A stretch of DNA of 64,000 nt from Rhizobium sp. BT03 (GTDB taxonomy: Bacteria > Pseudomonadota > Alphaproteobacteria > Rhizobiales > Rhizobiaceae): contig NZ_CP125642.1 of the NCBI RefSeq assembly GCF_030053155.1, positions 248,001-312,000 on the forward strand. The letters are read 5' to 3'. The notes under the pieces were generated by a model, which made no database searches, was not told the DNA's origin, and saw only the letters and a program-made list of their open reading frames with translations. How positions within the stretch are numbered: the stretch's first letter is position 1; each line of letters opens with the position of its first letter. Position numbers and translations under genes: made by a program. Below, piece after piece: positions 26,573 through 34,190 of the stretch.

Positions 26573-27341
26573 GGGAAGACCTCGCATTCTGCTCCTCGGC
26601 GGTACCGGCGAAGCGCGCCTGCTCGCCGACGCGCTGGCGGCGCAGGGAAATGGCGATGTTCTTCTGTCGCTGGCCGGCCGCACCGAAAAACCGGCCGCGC
26701 AGCCGGTTCCGGTTCGCATCGGCGGATTCGGTGGGGCTGCGGCGCTGGCCGATTTTCTGAAGGCCGGCGGATATGATCTGCTGATCGATGCCACGCATCC
26801 CTTCGCCGAGCGCATTTCCGCCAACGCCGCCTTTGCCGCCGAGACCACCGGTATCGCCACGATCGCGCTGCGCCGTCCCGAATGGCAGCGCCTGCCGGGC
26901 GATCATTGGCGGGAGGTGCGGAGCATTCCGGCGGCCATCGAGGCGCTCGGCCCCTTCCCTCGCCGGGTCTTGCTGGCGACGGGCCGGCAGGGCGCGCATC
27001 ATGCGGAGGCGGCGCCGCAGCATTTCTATCTCATCCGCAGCGTCGATCCCGTCGAGCCGCCGCTGGCGCTTGTCAATGTCGACTATGTGATTGATCGCGG
27101 TCCCTTCACGCTGGAAGGCGAATGCACTCTGCTGAAGCGACACCGCATCGACGCCGTCATTGCCAAGAACAGCGGTGGCGCGGCCACCTATGCGAAGATC
27201 GAGGCGGCCCGCCTGCTCGGCATCGAGGTGATGATGGTCACGCGCGCGGCGGTCTCCACGGTCAAGACGGTCGAAACTGTCGAGGCGGCGCTGGCAGCGG
27301 TCGATCACCTCTTCCCCCCTGCCATGAAACGCGGGGTATAG
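26571..27341 (+). CDS. cobK: Precorrin-6A reductase
   Basis: This 256-residue NAD(P)H enzyme has an N-terminal ILLLGGTGEARLLADAL and, in the body, LIDATHPFAERISANAA, ALRRPEWQR, VLLATGRQGAHH and VIAKNSGGAATYAKIEAA, as in CobK/CbiJ. It is the only plus-strand gene of the cob group. Its start shares CATG with the cobL start, and its last 37 bases overlap the end of cobJ. AGGGGAG, within cobL codons, is its ribosome site. Longer upstream readings are not supported. Confidence 0.94.
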   Translation: MGRPRILLLGGTGEARLLADALAAQGNGDVLLSLAGRTEKPAAQPVPVRIGGFGGAAALADFLKAGGYDLLIDATHPFAERISANAAFAAETTGIATIALRRPEWQRLPGDHWREVRSIPAAIEALGPFPRRVLLATGRQGAHHAEAAPQHFYLIRSVDPVEPPLALVNVDYVIDRGPFTLEGECTLLKRHRIDAVIAKNSGGAATYAKIEAARLLGIEVMMVTRAAVSTVKTVETVEAALAAVDHLFPPAMKRGV

Positions 27342-28069
27342 ACGAGGTCCGGCCGGCCGGGCCGCGTGACGATCCGCGTTTCGGCCGATCCGATGATGAC
27401 GCAGGTCGCCATATCGGCCATCGAGGCGTCCGCCTGTGACAGCTTCTGCACTACGATACGCTCGTCCGGCCGCCCGGCCGCGCGCCCGAAAATAATGGGG
27501 GTCGTTGCCGGCAGATGGTCGCGCAGCAGTTTGAAGGCTTCGCCGAGTTGCCAGGGCCGCGCCCGGCTGATGGGATTATAGAGGGCGATGACGAAGCCGG
27601 CCCTGGCTGCCAATTCGAGGCGGTTTTCTATTATATTCCAAGGCTTTAAATTGTCGGAGAGCGAGATGGCGCAGAAATCGTGCCCAAGCGGCGCCCCGGC
27701 TCTTGCCGCCACCGCCAGCATGGCGGTGATGCCGGGCAGGATGGTGAGATCGACCGCGCGCCAGGCGGCCGGTCCGTTCTCGATCGCCTCGCAGACGGCG
27801 GCAGCCATGGCGAAGACACCGGGGTCGCCGCCGGAGACGACGCAGACTTTCGAGCCATCCGCTGCCATGGAAAGGGCCGCCCCTGCCCTGTCGAGTTCTT
27901 CGCGATTGTCGGAGGCATGCCTTAGCTGATCGTCGCGAAGCTGCAGCCGGTCGAGATAGGGTCCATAACCAAAGAAATCCGTTGCCGCATCGACGGCGGC
28001 GAGCGCTTCCGGCGTCATCTGCTCGGGATTGCCGGGACCGGTGCCGATCACGAAAAGCCGGCCGCTCAT
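27305..28069 (-). CDS. cobJ: Precorrin-3B C17-methyltransferase
   Basis: The 254-residue methylase carries LFVIGTGPGNPEQMTPEAL, FGYGPYLDRL, VCVVSGGDPGVFAMAAAV, ILPGITAMLAVAARAGAPLG, FCAISLSDNLKPW and FVIALYNPISRAR, all standard for CobJ. It contracts the ring with methylation at C17. It overlaps cobI by four bases upstream and the convergent cobK by 37 bases at its end. Confidence 0.95.
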   Translation of the reverse strand: MSGRLFVIGTGPGNPEQMTPEALAAVDAATDFFGYGPYLDRLQLRDDQLRHASDNREELDRAGAALSMAADGSKVCVVSGGDPGVFAMAAAVCEAIENGPAAWRAVDLTILPGITAMLAVAARAGAPLGHDFCAISLSDNLKPWNIIENRLELAARAGFVIALYNPISRARPWQLGEAFKLLRDHLPATTPIIFGRAAGRPDERIVVQKLSQADASMADMATCVIIGSAETRIVTRPGRPDLVYTPRFMAGGKR

Positions 28070-28797
28070 CGGCTGCCCTCCCAGCCCGGCACAAGGACCA
28101 GCGAAAAATACGGTGCATCGCCTTCAGTCTTGTCGGCGAGCTTTTCCATCGCTGCATTCGCCATGGTGCCGCGCTCGACATAGACGGCCTCCGCAAGCCG
28201 GCCGGCCGCCGCCAAGGCGCGGCGGATCTTCGGCAGATTGCGGCCGACCTTCATGATGACGGCGGCTTGCGTATCGGCAAGGCGGCGAGTCAGCTCGGCC
28301 TCGGCCATCGTACCGGGCAGTACGGAAAGCACGTCGTCCCCCTGGACGATCGGCATGCCTGCCAGGGACCAGCAGCCGGACATGGCGCTGATGCCGGGGA
28401 TTACCTCAGTCGGATAGCGTGTGGAAAGCCTGACATGCAGGTGCATATAGGAGCCGTAGAACAGCGGATCGCCTTCGCTGAGCACGGCGACGGTCAGCCC
28501 GGCATCGAGATGGCCGGCGACGGTTTCGGCAGACCGGTCGTAGAACTGGGTGATCAGGCTCTGATAGCGATCGTCGTTCTTATCGATCTCGGTGGTGACG
28601 GGATAATAGAGCGGCAGCAGCGTCATACCGGAGTTCAGCAGCGGTTCGACGATCGCCTTGCCGTTGCCGCCCCTGCCCTGCTTGGCGAAATAGGCGATGA
28701 CGTCGGCGCTTTCGATGACGCGGACAGCTTTGAGGGTCAGAAGCTCCGGGTCGCCGGGACCCGTGCCGACGCCGATGAGACGGCCTGTTGTCGTCAT
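28066..28797 (-). CDS. cobI: Precorrin-2 C20-methyltransferase
   Basis: The 243-residue methylase has LIGVGTGPGDPELLTLKAV, VIAYFAKQGRGGNGKAI, VAVLSEGDPLFYGSYMHL, EVIPGISAMSGCWSLAG and IMKVGRNLPKIRRAL. It commits precorrin-2 to cobalamin by methylating C20. It overlaps cobH and cobJ by four bases each, so the three are coupled. Confidence 0.95.
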   Translation of the reverse strand: MTTTGRLIGVGTGPGDPELLTLKAVRVIESADVIAYFAKQGRGGNGKAIVEPLLNSGMTLLPLYYPVTTEIDKNDDRYQSLITQFYDRSAETVAGHLDAGLTVAVLSEGDPLFYGSYMHLHVRLSTRYPTEVIPGISAMSGCWSLAGMPIVQGDDVLSVLPGTMAEAELTRRLADTQAAVIMKVGRNLPKIRRALAAAGRLAEAVYVERGTMANAAMEKLADKTEGDAPYFSLVLVPGWEGSR

Positions 28798-29426
28798 AGG
28801 CCCGGCCTCGCCAGCGCGTTGATGGCGGCGGCTGTCATCGCGCTGCCGCCGAGCCGGCCGCGCACGATGGCAAAGGGGACGCCGTAAGAATTCTCCGCCA
28901 GCGCATCCTTCGATTCCGCCGCGCCGACAAAGCCCACCGGCATGCCGAGGATCGCTGCGGGTTTCGGGGCGCCGTCGCGCAGGAGTTCGAGCAGGTGGAA
29001 GAGTGCGGTCGGCGCATTGCCGATCGCAACGACGCTGCCGCCGAGCCGGTCGAGCCAGAGATGCATGGCGGCGGCCGAGCGCGTATTGCCGATCTTGAGG
29101 GCCAGTTCCGGGGTGGCGGGGTCGCGCAGCGTGCAGATGACCTCGTTCAGCGCCGGCAGCCGCGCTCGGGTCACGCCCTGGGAGACCATCTCCGCATCGC
29201 AGAAGATCGGCGCCCCGGCCTTCAGCGCGTCGCGCGCGGCGCTGACGACATCGGCGGAGAACAGGAAATGCTCCGCCGCCTCGACCAGCCCGCAGGCATG
29301 GATCATGCGCACGGCGATGTCGGCCTGATCTTCGGTGAAGCGCGAAAGATCGGCCTCGGCGCGGATGATCGCAAAGGAGCGCTCGTAGATCGCGTCACCG
29401 CTGCGGATATAATCGTAGTCTGGCAT
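28794..29426 (-). CDS. cobH: Precorrin-8X methylmutase
   Basis: This 210-residue isomerase moves the C11 methyl to C12, giving hydrogenobyrinate. MIHACGLVEAAEHF holds the catalytic His. PIFCDAEMVSQGVTR, IGNTRSAAAMHLWLDRL, AIGNAPTALFHLLELL, GMPVGFVGAAESKDAL and PFAIVRGRLGGSAM are family hallmarks. It lies between cobG (two bases upstream) and cobI. Confidence 0.95.
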   Translation of the reverse strand: MPDYDYIRSGDAIYERSFAIIRAEADLSRFTEDQADIAVRMIHACGLVEAAEHFLFSADVVSAARDALKAGAPIFCDAEMVSQGVTRARLPALNEVICTLRDPATPELALKIGNTRSAAAMHLWLDRLGGSVVAIGNAPTALFHLLELLRDGAPKPAAILGMPVGFVGAAESKDALAENSYGVPFAIVRGRLGGSAMTAAAINALARPGL

Positions 29427-29428
29427 TC

Positions 29429-30811
29429 TTATTCCTGTCGCAGCGCCTTCGAAAGACCGGTTGCGCCAAGCCGTGTAAGGCAGGCGGCAGCCGATTCGCC
29501 AGCGCCTCTGTTGTCTTCGATGGACCGGGCGAGCCTCTCTATAGCGAAATCGATCCGACCGCCAGCGATCCGTTCATCCGGCCGATCCGCAGCGAGCCCG
29601 TGGAGAATGAGGTCGTAGCCTTCAGCCGTGCCCGTCAGCGTCAGCGCCGGCCGGGCATGCGCGCAGCCCTTGGCGCAGCCGGAGAGATGCAGCGTCAGCG
29701 AACCGTCGAAGAGGGCAGGTGCCGCCGCCAGGATGCGGCGCGCCAGACTGCGTGTTTTGTAGAAGGCGGAACCGCAGGCGCCGGCGCCGGCGCAAGCGGC
29801 GATATGCTCGGCTTTCTCGCAGGCTTGGGCGCCGAAGCCACTTTCGGCTGCCGCGGTCTGCACGGCCGGCGCCGCCTCTGCCGCAAGCCCGAGCAGGAAG
29901 AAACTGCGGCCGGGCGCCAGCCGGATCGCGGTTGCGCCAGAGGCCTTGGCGAGATCAAGCAGGGCGATCAGATCGGCCGCGCGGATCTGGCCGAATTCCG
30001 GCCGGACGCCGAGCACGGTTTTGCCGTCCGCCAGTCTGTGTAGGCCGGCAAGCGGCCTCTTGGCCACGCGGGATGGAAGGGATCGAGGTTCGCTGATGGT
30101 GGGAAAGCTTGCCCGCAGACGCGCCGGATCGATATCCCGTGCCCGGCTGCCCTGCCCGAGCTTTGCCAGCAGGCTCAGAACCTCGCCCACGGCAGAGACC
30201 GCCGCTTCCGCAGGGCCAACCACTACCGGTGTTGCCGTTTCGCCATCGCCGTTGATCGCAACAAGCCAATGCGCCGGCGATTGTGCAACGAGACGGATAT
30301 CGGCGGAAAGCGCCGACAAGCCGAAGGCTCCGCCGCCGTCGACGACGATCGACAGTTTCGGTGCGAGCCGCGGCGAGGTGAGGAGATCGCGGAGCTTGCC
30401 GCGCAAAGCCAGCTCCATGGCGGCCGGATCGCTCACCTCTTCCGGGTCGATGCCGTGCAGCGGCGAGATCTCGACCGCCGGTCCGTCCGGCACGGCAATG
30501 CCGGCGGCATCGATATCGGAGGCGAGCTGTCCGACGGTCTCGGCCCGCAGCCCGCGGATCTGCAGATTGCCGCGTGCGGTGATCTCGAGAATGCCGTTTC
30601 CGTGTGCCGCGGCTGCGCGAGCCAGTGCTGCGAATTGCGGCAGGGTCAACGCGCCGCCGGCCGGCCGCAGCCGCACCAGCAGACCGTCGCCGGTCGACAT
30701 CGGTGTGGCGAGGGCGGGGCAGGCGCCGCGCGCGCGCATCTTCGCCGCCGCGCGGCGCTGCAGCTCCGTCTCGCCTCTCCCGTCGATAACCTTGGCGGTG
30801 TCGATGCCCAT
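29429..30811 (-). CDS. cobG: Precorrin-3B synthase
   Basis: The 460-residue sulfite/nitrite-reductase-like monooxygenase makes precorrin-3B with oxygen, marking the aerobic pathway. It has the two ferredoxin-like halves (GDGLLVRLRPAGGALTLPQ; ITARGNLQIRGL). The cluster cysteines are in HIAACAGAGACGSAF and HLSGCAKGCAHARPA. ATG 30811 opens MGIDTAKVIDG, within normal family length. It follows cobF by 70 bases. Confidence 0.93.
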   Translation of the reverse strand: MGIDTAKVIDGRGETELQRRAAAKMRARGACPALATPMSTGDGLLVRLRPAGGALTLPQFAALARAAAAHGNGILEITARGNLQIRGLRAETVGQLASDIDAAGIAVPDGPAVEISPLHGIDPEEVSDPAAMELALRGKLRDLLTSPRLAPKLSIVVDGGGAFGLSALSADIRLVAQSPAHWLVAINGDGETATPVVVGPAEAAVSAVGEVLSLLAKLGQGSRARDIDPARLRASFPTISEPRSLPSRVAKRPLAGLHRLADGKTVLGVRPEFGQIRAADLIALLDLAKASGATAIRLAPGRSFFLLGLAAEAAPAVQTAAAESGFGAQACEKAEHIAACAGAGACGSAFYKTRSLARRILAAAPALFDGSLTLHLSGCAKGCAHARPALTLTGTAEGYDLILHGLAADRPDERIAGGRIDFAIERLARSIEDNRGAGESAAACLTRLGATGLSKALRQE

Positions 30812-30881
30812 TCTTTATCCTCTGTCCGTTTCTTACATGATCGCGGCGGACGCGGCAAAACATGGGAAACGGTCGGCGCGG

Positions 30882-31646
30882 CTATTCCTCGAAATCTCGT
30901 CCCTTGCGCAGCAGATAGATATCCATGATCCAGCCATGCCGCTGCCTGGCTTCGGCCCTCAGCATCAGAATGTCGGCCGCGATGTCGCCGAGCCGCCCGG
31001 ATCTGACGATCTCGTCTTCGGTGCCGAGATAGGCGCCCCAGAAGATCTCGGCGTCGGGATCGTCGGTCTTGGCAAAGGCCTGTTCGCCGTCGAGCATGAC
31101 GACGGTGGTGGACGCCTGCAGCCCATCCTGCGCCAGCCTGCGCCCGGTGGTGATCTCGATCGGTTTGCCGACAAGGTTGACGGGGATTTTGTGACTGGCG
31201 GCCAGGGCCTGGATGCTGGTGATGCCAGGAATGACGCTGTAGTCGAAATCCACGCCGCCGTCCTGCCGCACGCGTTCGATGATGCGGATCGTGCTGTCGT
31301 AGAGACTGGGATCGCCCCAGACGAGAAAGGCGCCGCGGCCGTCATCGGGCAGGCCGGAGATCAGCTCTTTATAGATAAGGGCGATCTCGGCGTGCCAGGT
31401 GTCGACGCTTTGCGTGTAGCTTCTGTCCGCCGTCCGCCTCTGCGGTACCGCGAATTCCGAAATCCGGATGCCCGGCCGCGTGACATATCGTTCGCAGATT
31501 TCACGGCGGATCTCGGCGAGCTCTTCCTTGCCGGTGCCTTTGACCGGCAGGAAGATCACGTCGGCTGAATTCATCGCGTTGATTGCCTGTATGGTGACGT
31601 GCTCCGGGTTGCCCGTGCCGATGCCGATGATATGGATGTGCTTCAA
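30882..31646 (-). CDS. cobF: Precorrin-6A synthase (deacetylating)
   Basis: The 254-residue SAM methylase methylates C1 of precorrin-5 and releases acetate. Motifs are HIIGIGTGNPEHVTIQAI, VIFLPVKGTGKEEL, FLVWGDPSLYDSTIRII and VIPGITSIQALAASHKI. The start is TTG at 31646: AAGGGAG is eight bases upstream and similarity begins there, while an ATG about 300 bases further up gives unrelated sequence. It is first in cobFGHIJ and divergent from repA. No cobalamin riboswitch was recognisable upstream. Confidence 0.92.
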   Translation of the reverse strand: MKHIHIIGIGTGNPEHVTIQAINAMNSADVIFLPVKGTGKEELAEIRREICERYVTRPGIRISEFAVPQRRTADRSYTQSVDTWHAEIALIYKELISGLPDDGRGAFLVWGDPSLYDSTIRIIERVRQDGGVDFDYSVIPGITSIQALAASHKIPVNLVGKPIEITTGRRLAQDGLQASTTVVMLDGEQAFAKTDDPDAEIFWGAYLGTEDEIVRSGRLGDIAADILMLRAEARQRHGWIMDIYLLRKGRDFEE

Positions 31647-31715
31647 GCCGATACTCCCTTGAGTCCCGGCGGTCTTGCCGAAAAAGCCGGTTCGCCGCAA
31701 GGGCGATGGCGAAGA

Positions 31716-31731
31716 GTTGGCCGCGGCCAAC
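31716..31731. other. parS-like centromere site 1 (GTTGGCCGCGGCCAAC)
   Basis: This 16-bp perfect palindrome matches the repABC parS plan GTT-N10-AAC with a GC centre. It lies in the divergent cobF-repA gap, 117 bases before repA. An identical copy is inside repB. Confidence 0.8.
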
Positions 31732-31847
31732 CGGGCCGGAATGGGCTCCTGGCCCCGATTGTTGCCGGAAATCCCGAATCGTGTCACTTTCGATACGCTT
31801 TTTGACGCTATGTTGACAGAAAAGCGCATCGAAAAGGATTGGGTGTT

Positions 31848-33044
31848 TTGGACAACATTAGCGTATCGACGACAGATGTGCGGATCGAGCGGCATGCGAA
31901 CCAGCTTTCGCGGCAATTGAAGCTTCTCCGCGACAAGCTGTTTCCGCCGCTCGCGCAAAAGACGCTGCGGACATTTTCTTCAGGCGAGGCCGCCCAGATG
32001 ATCGGCGTGTCCGACGGCTATCTTCGCCAGCTTTCCCTGGATGGCAAGGGGCCGCAGCCAGAGCTTTCCCAGAATGGCCGGCGCTCCTATACGCTCGGCC
32101 AGATCAATGAATTGCGCCAATATATGGCGAAGCTGAAGCCGAAGGATGCGCTCAGCTATCTTCCCTGGCGGCGTCCCGGCGAGAAGCTGCAGACGGTTGC
32201 CGTCACCAATTTCAAGGGCGGCTCGGCCAAGACGACGACGACGCTTTATCTGGCGCAATATCTGGCGCTGGCCGGTTACCGGGTGCTCGCCATCGACCTC
32301 GATCCGCAGGCCTCGCTCTCCTCGATGCTGGGCGTCCAGCCCGAATTCGATCTTTCCGATGGCGATACGCTTTATGGCGCCATTCGCTACGATGCCGGCC
32401 GCAAGCCGCTGAAGGACATCGTCCGCAAGACCTATTTCGACGGGCTCGATCTGGTGCCGGGCAATCTCGAACTGATGGAATTCGAGCATGAAACGCCGCG
32501 GGCGCTCAATGATCGGCAGAAACCGGCCGAGTTGTTCTTCCGCCGGGTCGGCGTGGCGATCGCCGAGGTCGAGGCCGATTACGACGTCGTGGTGATCGAC
32601 TGCCCGCCGCAGCTCGGTTACCTCACCCTCGGCGCCGTCTGCGCGGCAACCTCGCTGCTCATCACCATCCATCCGCAGATGGTCGATGTCGCCTCCATGT
32701 CGCAATTCCTGCTGATGACCTCGGATCTGCTGTCTGTGGTCCGCAAGGCCGGCGGTGATCTGCAGCACGACTTCATCAAATATGTCGTCACCCGTCACGA
32801 ACCCTTCGACGCGCCGCAGTCGCAGATCGTTGCGCTGCTGCGCAGCCTGTTCGGTGACGACGTGTTGACGGCCACCATTCTCAAATCGACGGCGATCGCC
32901 GATGCCGGCCTGACCAAGCAGACGCTGTTCGAAATCGAGAAGGGGCAGGTGCGCCGCTCGACTTACGACCGGGCGCTGGAATCGGTCAATGCCGCCAATA
33001 GCGAGGTTCTCGCCGGCATTCACAAAGCCTGGGGCCGGACATGA
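31848..33044 (+). CDS. repA: Plasmid partition ATPase and repABC autorepressor
   Basis: The 398-residue ParA-type protein has an N-terminal helix-turn-helix (TFSSGEAAQMIGVSDGYLRQ), the deviant Walker A in TNFKGGSAKTTTTLYLAQ, Walker A' AIDLDPQASLSSML and Walker B VVIDCPPQLGYLTL. It drives plasmid segregation with RepB and represses the operon. The TTG at 31848 has AAAAGGA ending nine bases before it; an upstream in-frame TTG abuts that site and is not usable. Its stop overlaps the repB start by four bases. Confidence 0.94.
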   Translation: MDNISVSTTDVRIERHANQLSRQLKLLRDKLFPPLAQKTLRTFSSGEAAQMIGVSDGYLRQLSLDGKGPQPELSQNGRRSYTLGQINELRQYMAKLKPKDALSYLPWRRPGEKLQTVAVTNFKGGSAKTTTTLYLAQYLALAGYRVLAIDLDPQASLSSMLGVQPEFDLSDGDTLYGAIRYDAGRKPLKDIVRKTYFDGLDLVPGNLELMEFEHETPRALNDRQKPAELFFRRVGVAIAEVEADYDVVVIDCPPQLGYLTLGAVCAATSLLITIHPQMVDVASMSQFLLMTSDLLSVVRKAGGDLQHDFIKYVVTRHEPFDAPQSQIVALLRSLFGDDVLTATILKSTAIADAGLTKQTLFEIEKGQVRRSTYDRALESVNAANSEVLAGIHKAWGRT

Positions 33045-34036
33045 GCAGACGTGATCGCCTGAAAGGTCTTTTCGACGATACGGCGCAGGAGTTGGCCGCG
33101 GCCAACTACGAAGAGCCGTCTTCGCGCGGCGCGGCCGGGCCGGTCCGGACGATGGCACTGACGCTCGGGCGCATGGAGGAAGAGAGCAGGGCGATACAGG
33201 AGGCCTTGCTCTCAGGCGAACGCATCGTCGAGCTCGATCCCGATCTGATCGATTCCTCCTTCGTGCGCGACCGCCTCGCCGACCAGCCGCTCGATATCGA
33301 CGACGAGCTGGTGCAGTCGATCGCCGAGAACGGCCAGGAAGTGCCGGTTCTCGTTCGTCGCCATCCCGATGATGAAAGCCGCTACCAGATCGCCTATGGC
33401 CATCGCCGCCTGCAGGCCGTCAAGCTGCTCGGGCGCAAGGTGCAGGCGATCGTCCGCAGCCTTGACGATACCGATGTCGTCATCGCCCAGGGCATCGAAA
33501 ATTCGGCGCGCCGCAACCTTTCCTACATCGAGCGCGCCGTCTTTGCCCTCAATCTCGAGATCAAGGGTTTTGAGCGGCCCATCATCATGAAGGCGCTGTC
33601 GACCGATAAGACCGAGCTGTCGAAACTGCTCTCCGTCGCGAGAGCCATCCCGGCCGAGATCGTCAGATCGGTGGGTGCTGCCCCCGGCATCGGGCGCCGC
33701 AAATGGATGGCGCTTGCCCAGGACTGGAACGGGATGACGGCGGCGCGGCTTGCCAAGCTCGTCGGCTCGGAAAACTTCATGGCTGAGGAGAGCGACCGCC
33801 GCTTTGAGCTTCTGGTTGCCGAGCTCGCCCGGAAAGAGGCGAAGCCCGAGGCCACGGAATATGACTGGAAGCCGAAGGGCGGCGGCAAGATTGCCGGCCG
33901 AATCAAGAGCGCCGGCAATTCCTTCACGATCGCGTTGAAAACCGGCGATGCGCCGGATTTCGGCGCTTACATTTCACGCCGTCTCGATGAGCTTTACGAA
34001 GCCTATCGGGCCGGCAGGTTGCAAGCAGGAGAGTAG
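33041..34036 (+). CDS. repB: ParB-type partition protein
   Basis: This 331-residue centromere-binding protein has a ParB/Spo0J nuclease-like N-terminal core (IVELDPDLIDSSFVRDRLAD, SIAENGQEVPVLVRRHPDD, YQIAYGHRRLQAVKLLGR, IAQGIENSARRNLSYIERAV). A helix-turn-helix region follows (KTELSKLLSVARAIPAEIVR). It binds parS and stimulates RepA. A parS palindrome (33091-33106) is embedded in its own codons for ELAAAN near the N-terminus. It is coupled to repA by an ATGA overlap. Confidence 0.94.
   Translation: MSRRDRLKGLFDDTAQELAAANYEEPSSRGAAGPVRTMALTLGRMEEESRAIQEALLSGERIVELDPDLIDSSFVRDRLADQPLDIDDELVQSIAENGQEVPVLVRRHPDDESRYQIAYGHRRLQAVKLLGRKVQAIVRSLDDTDVVIAQGIENSARRNLSYIERAVFALNLEIKGFERPIIMKALSTDKTELSKLLSVARAIPAEIVRSVGAAPGIGRRKWMALAQDWNGMTAARLAKLVGSENFMAEESDRRFELLVAELARKEAKPEATEYDWKPKGGGKIAGRIKSAGNSFTIALKTGDAPDFGAYISRRLDELYEAYRAGRLQAGE
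33091..33106. other. parS-like centromere site 2, inside repB
   Basis: GTTGGCCGCGGCCAAC is identical to the copy at 31716 and encodes part of ELAAAN in repB. Two copies flanking repA fit a RepB-binding centromere. Confidence 0.78.
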
Positions 34037-34043
34037 GCCGCAA

Positions 34044-34080
34044 AAGAAAAAAGCCTCCGAACGTTGCCGTCGCGGAAGCC
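34044..34080 (-). terminator. ctRNA intrinsic terminator
   Basis: On the minus strand GCTTCCG pairs with CGGAGGC across a 13-base loop and is followed by TTTTTTCTTTT. It ends the antisense RNA, and its complement forms a stem in the repABC leader before repC. Confidence 0.75.
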
Positions 34081-34097
34081 TTTCTCATATCTGGACA
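34044..34097 (-). ncRNA. Antisense ctRNA of the repABC operon
   Basis: The repB-repC gap holds a minus-strand transcription unit. A promoter (-35 TTGACA at 34131-34126, 17 bases, -10 GATTCT at 34108-34103) is followed by about 50 bases ending in GGCTTCCG...CGGAGGC and a T-rich run. This is the standard small countertranscript that blocks repC expression and causes incompatibility in repABC plasmids. The transcript ends given are estimates. Confidence 0.8.
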
Positions 34098-34102
34098 ATC
34101 TG

Positions 34103-34131
34103 AGAATCGCACTTCCTCGAATCACTGTCAA
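34103..34131 (-). promoter_or_regulatory. ctRNA promoter
   Basis: Consensus TTGACA (34131-34126) and GATTCT (34108-34103) are separated by 17 bases, reading against repC. This is the usual arrangement for repABC antisense RNA promoters. Confidence 0.75.
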
Positions 34132-34190
34132 GCATCTTCGGCATCCTTTTGGGTGGTAGATTTCTTTTGCCTTGAAAAAAGGTGAGGGAC

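Noticed and set aside
31647-31838. Cobalamin riboswitch upstream of cobF
   Set aside because: No B12-box-like sequence or suitable stem set was recognisable; the gap instead holds a parS site and repA leader.
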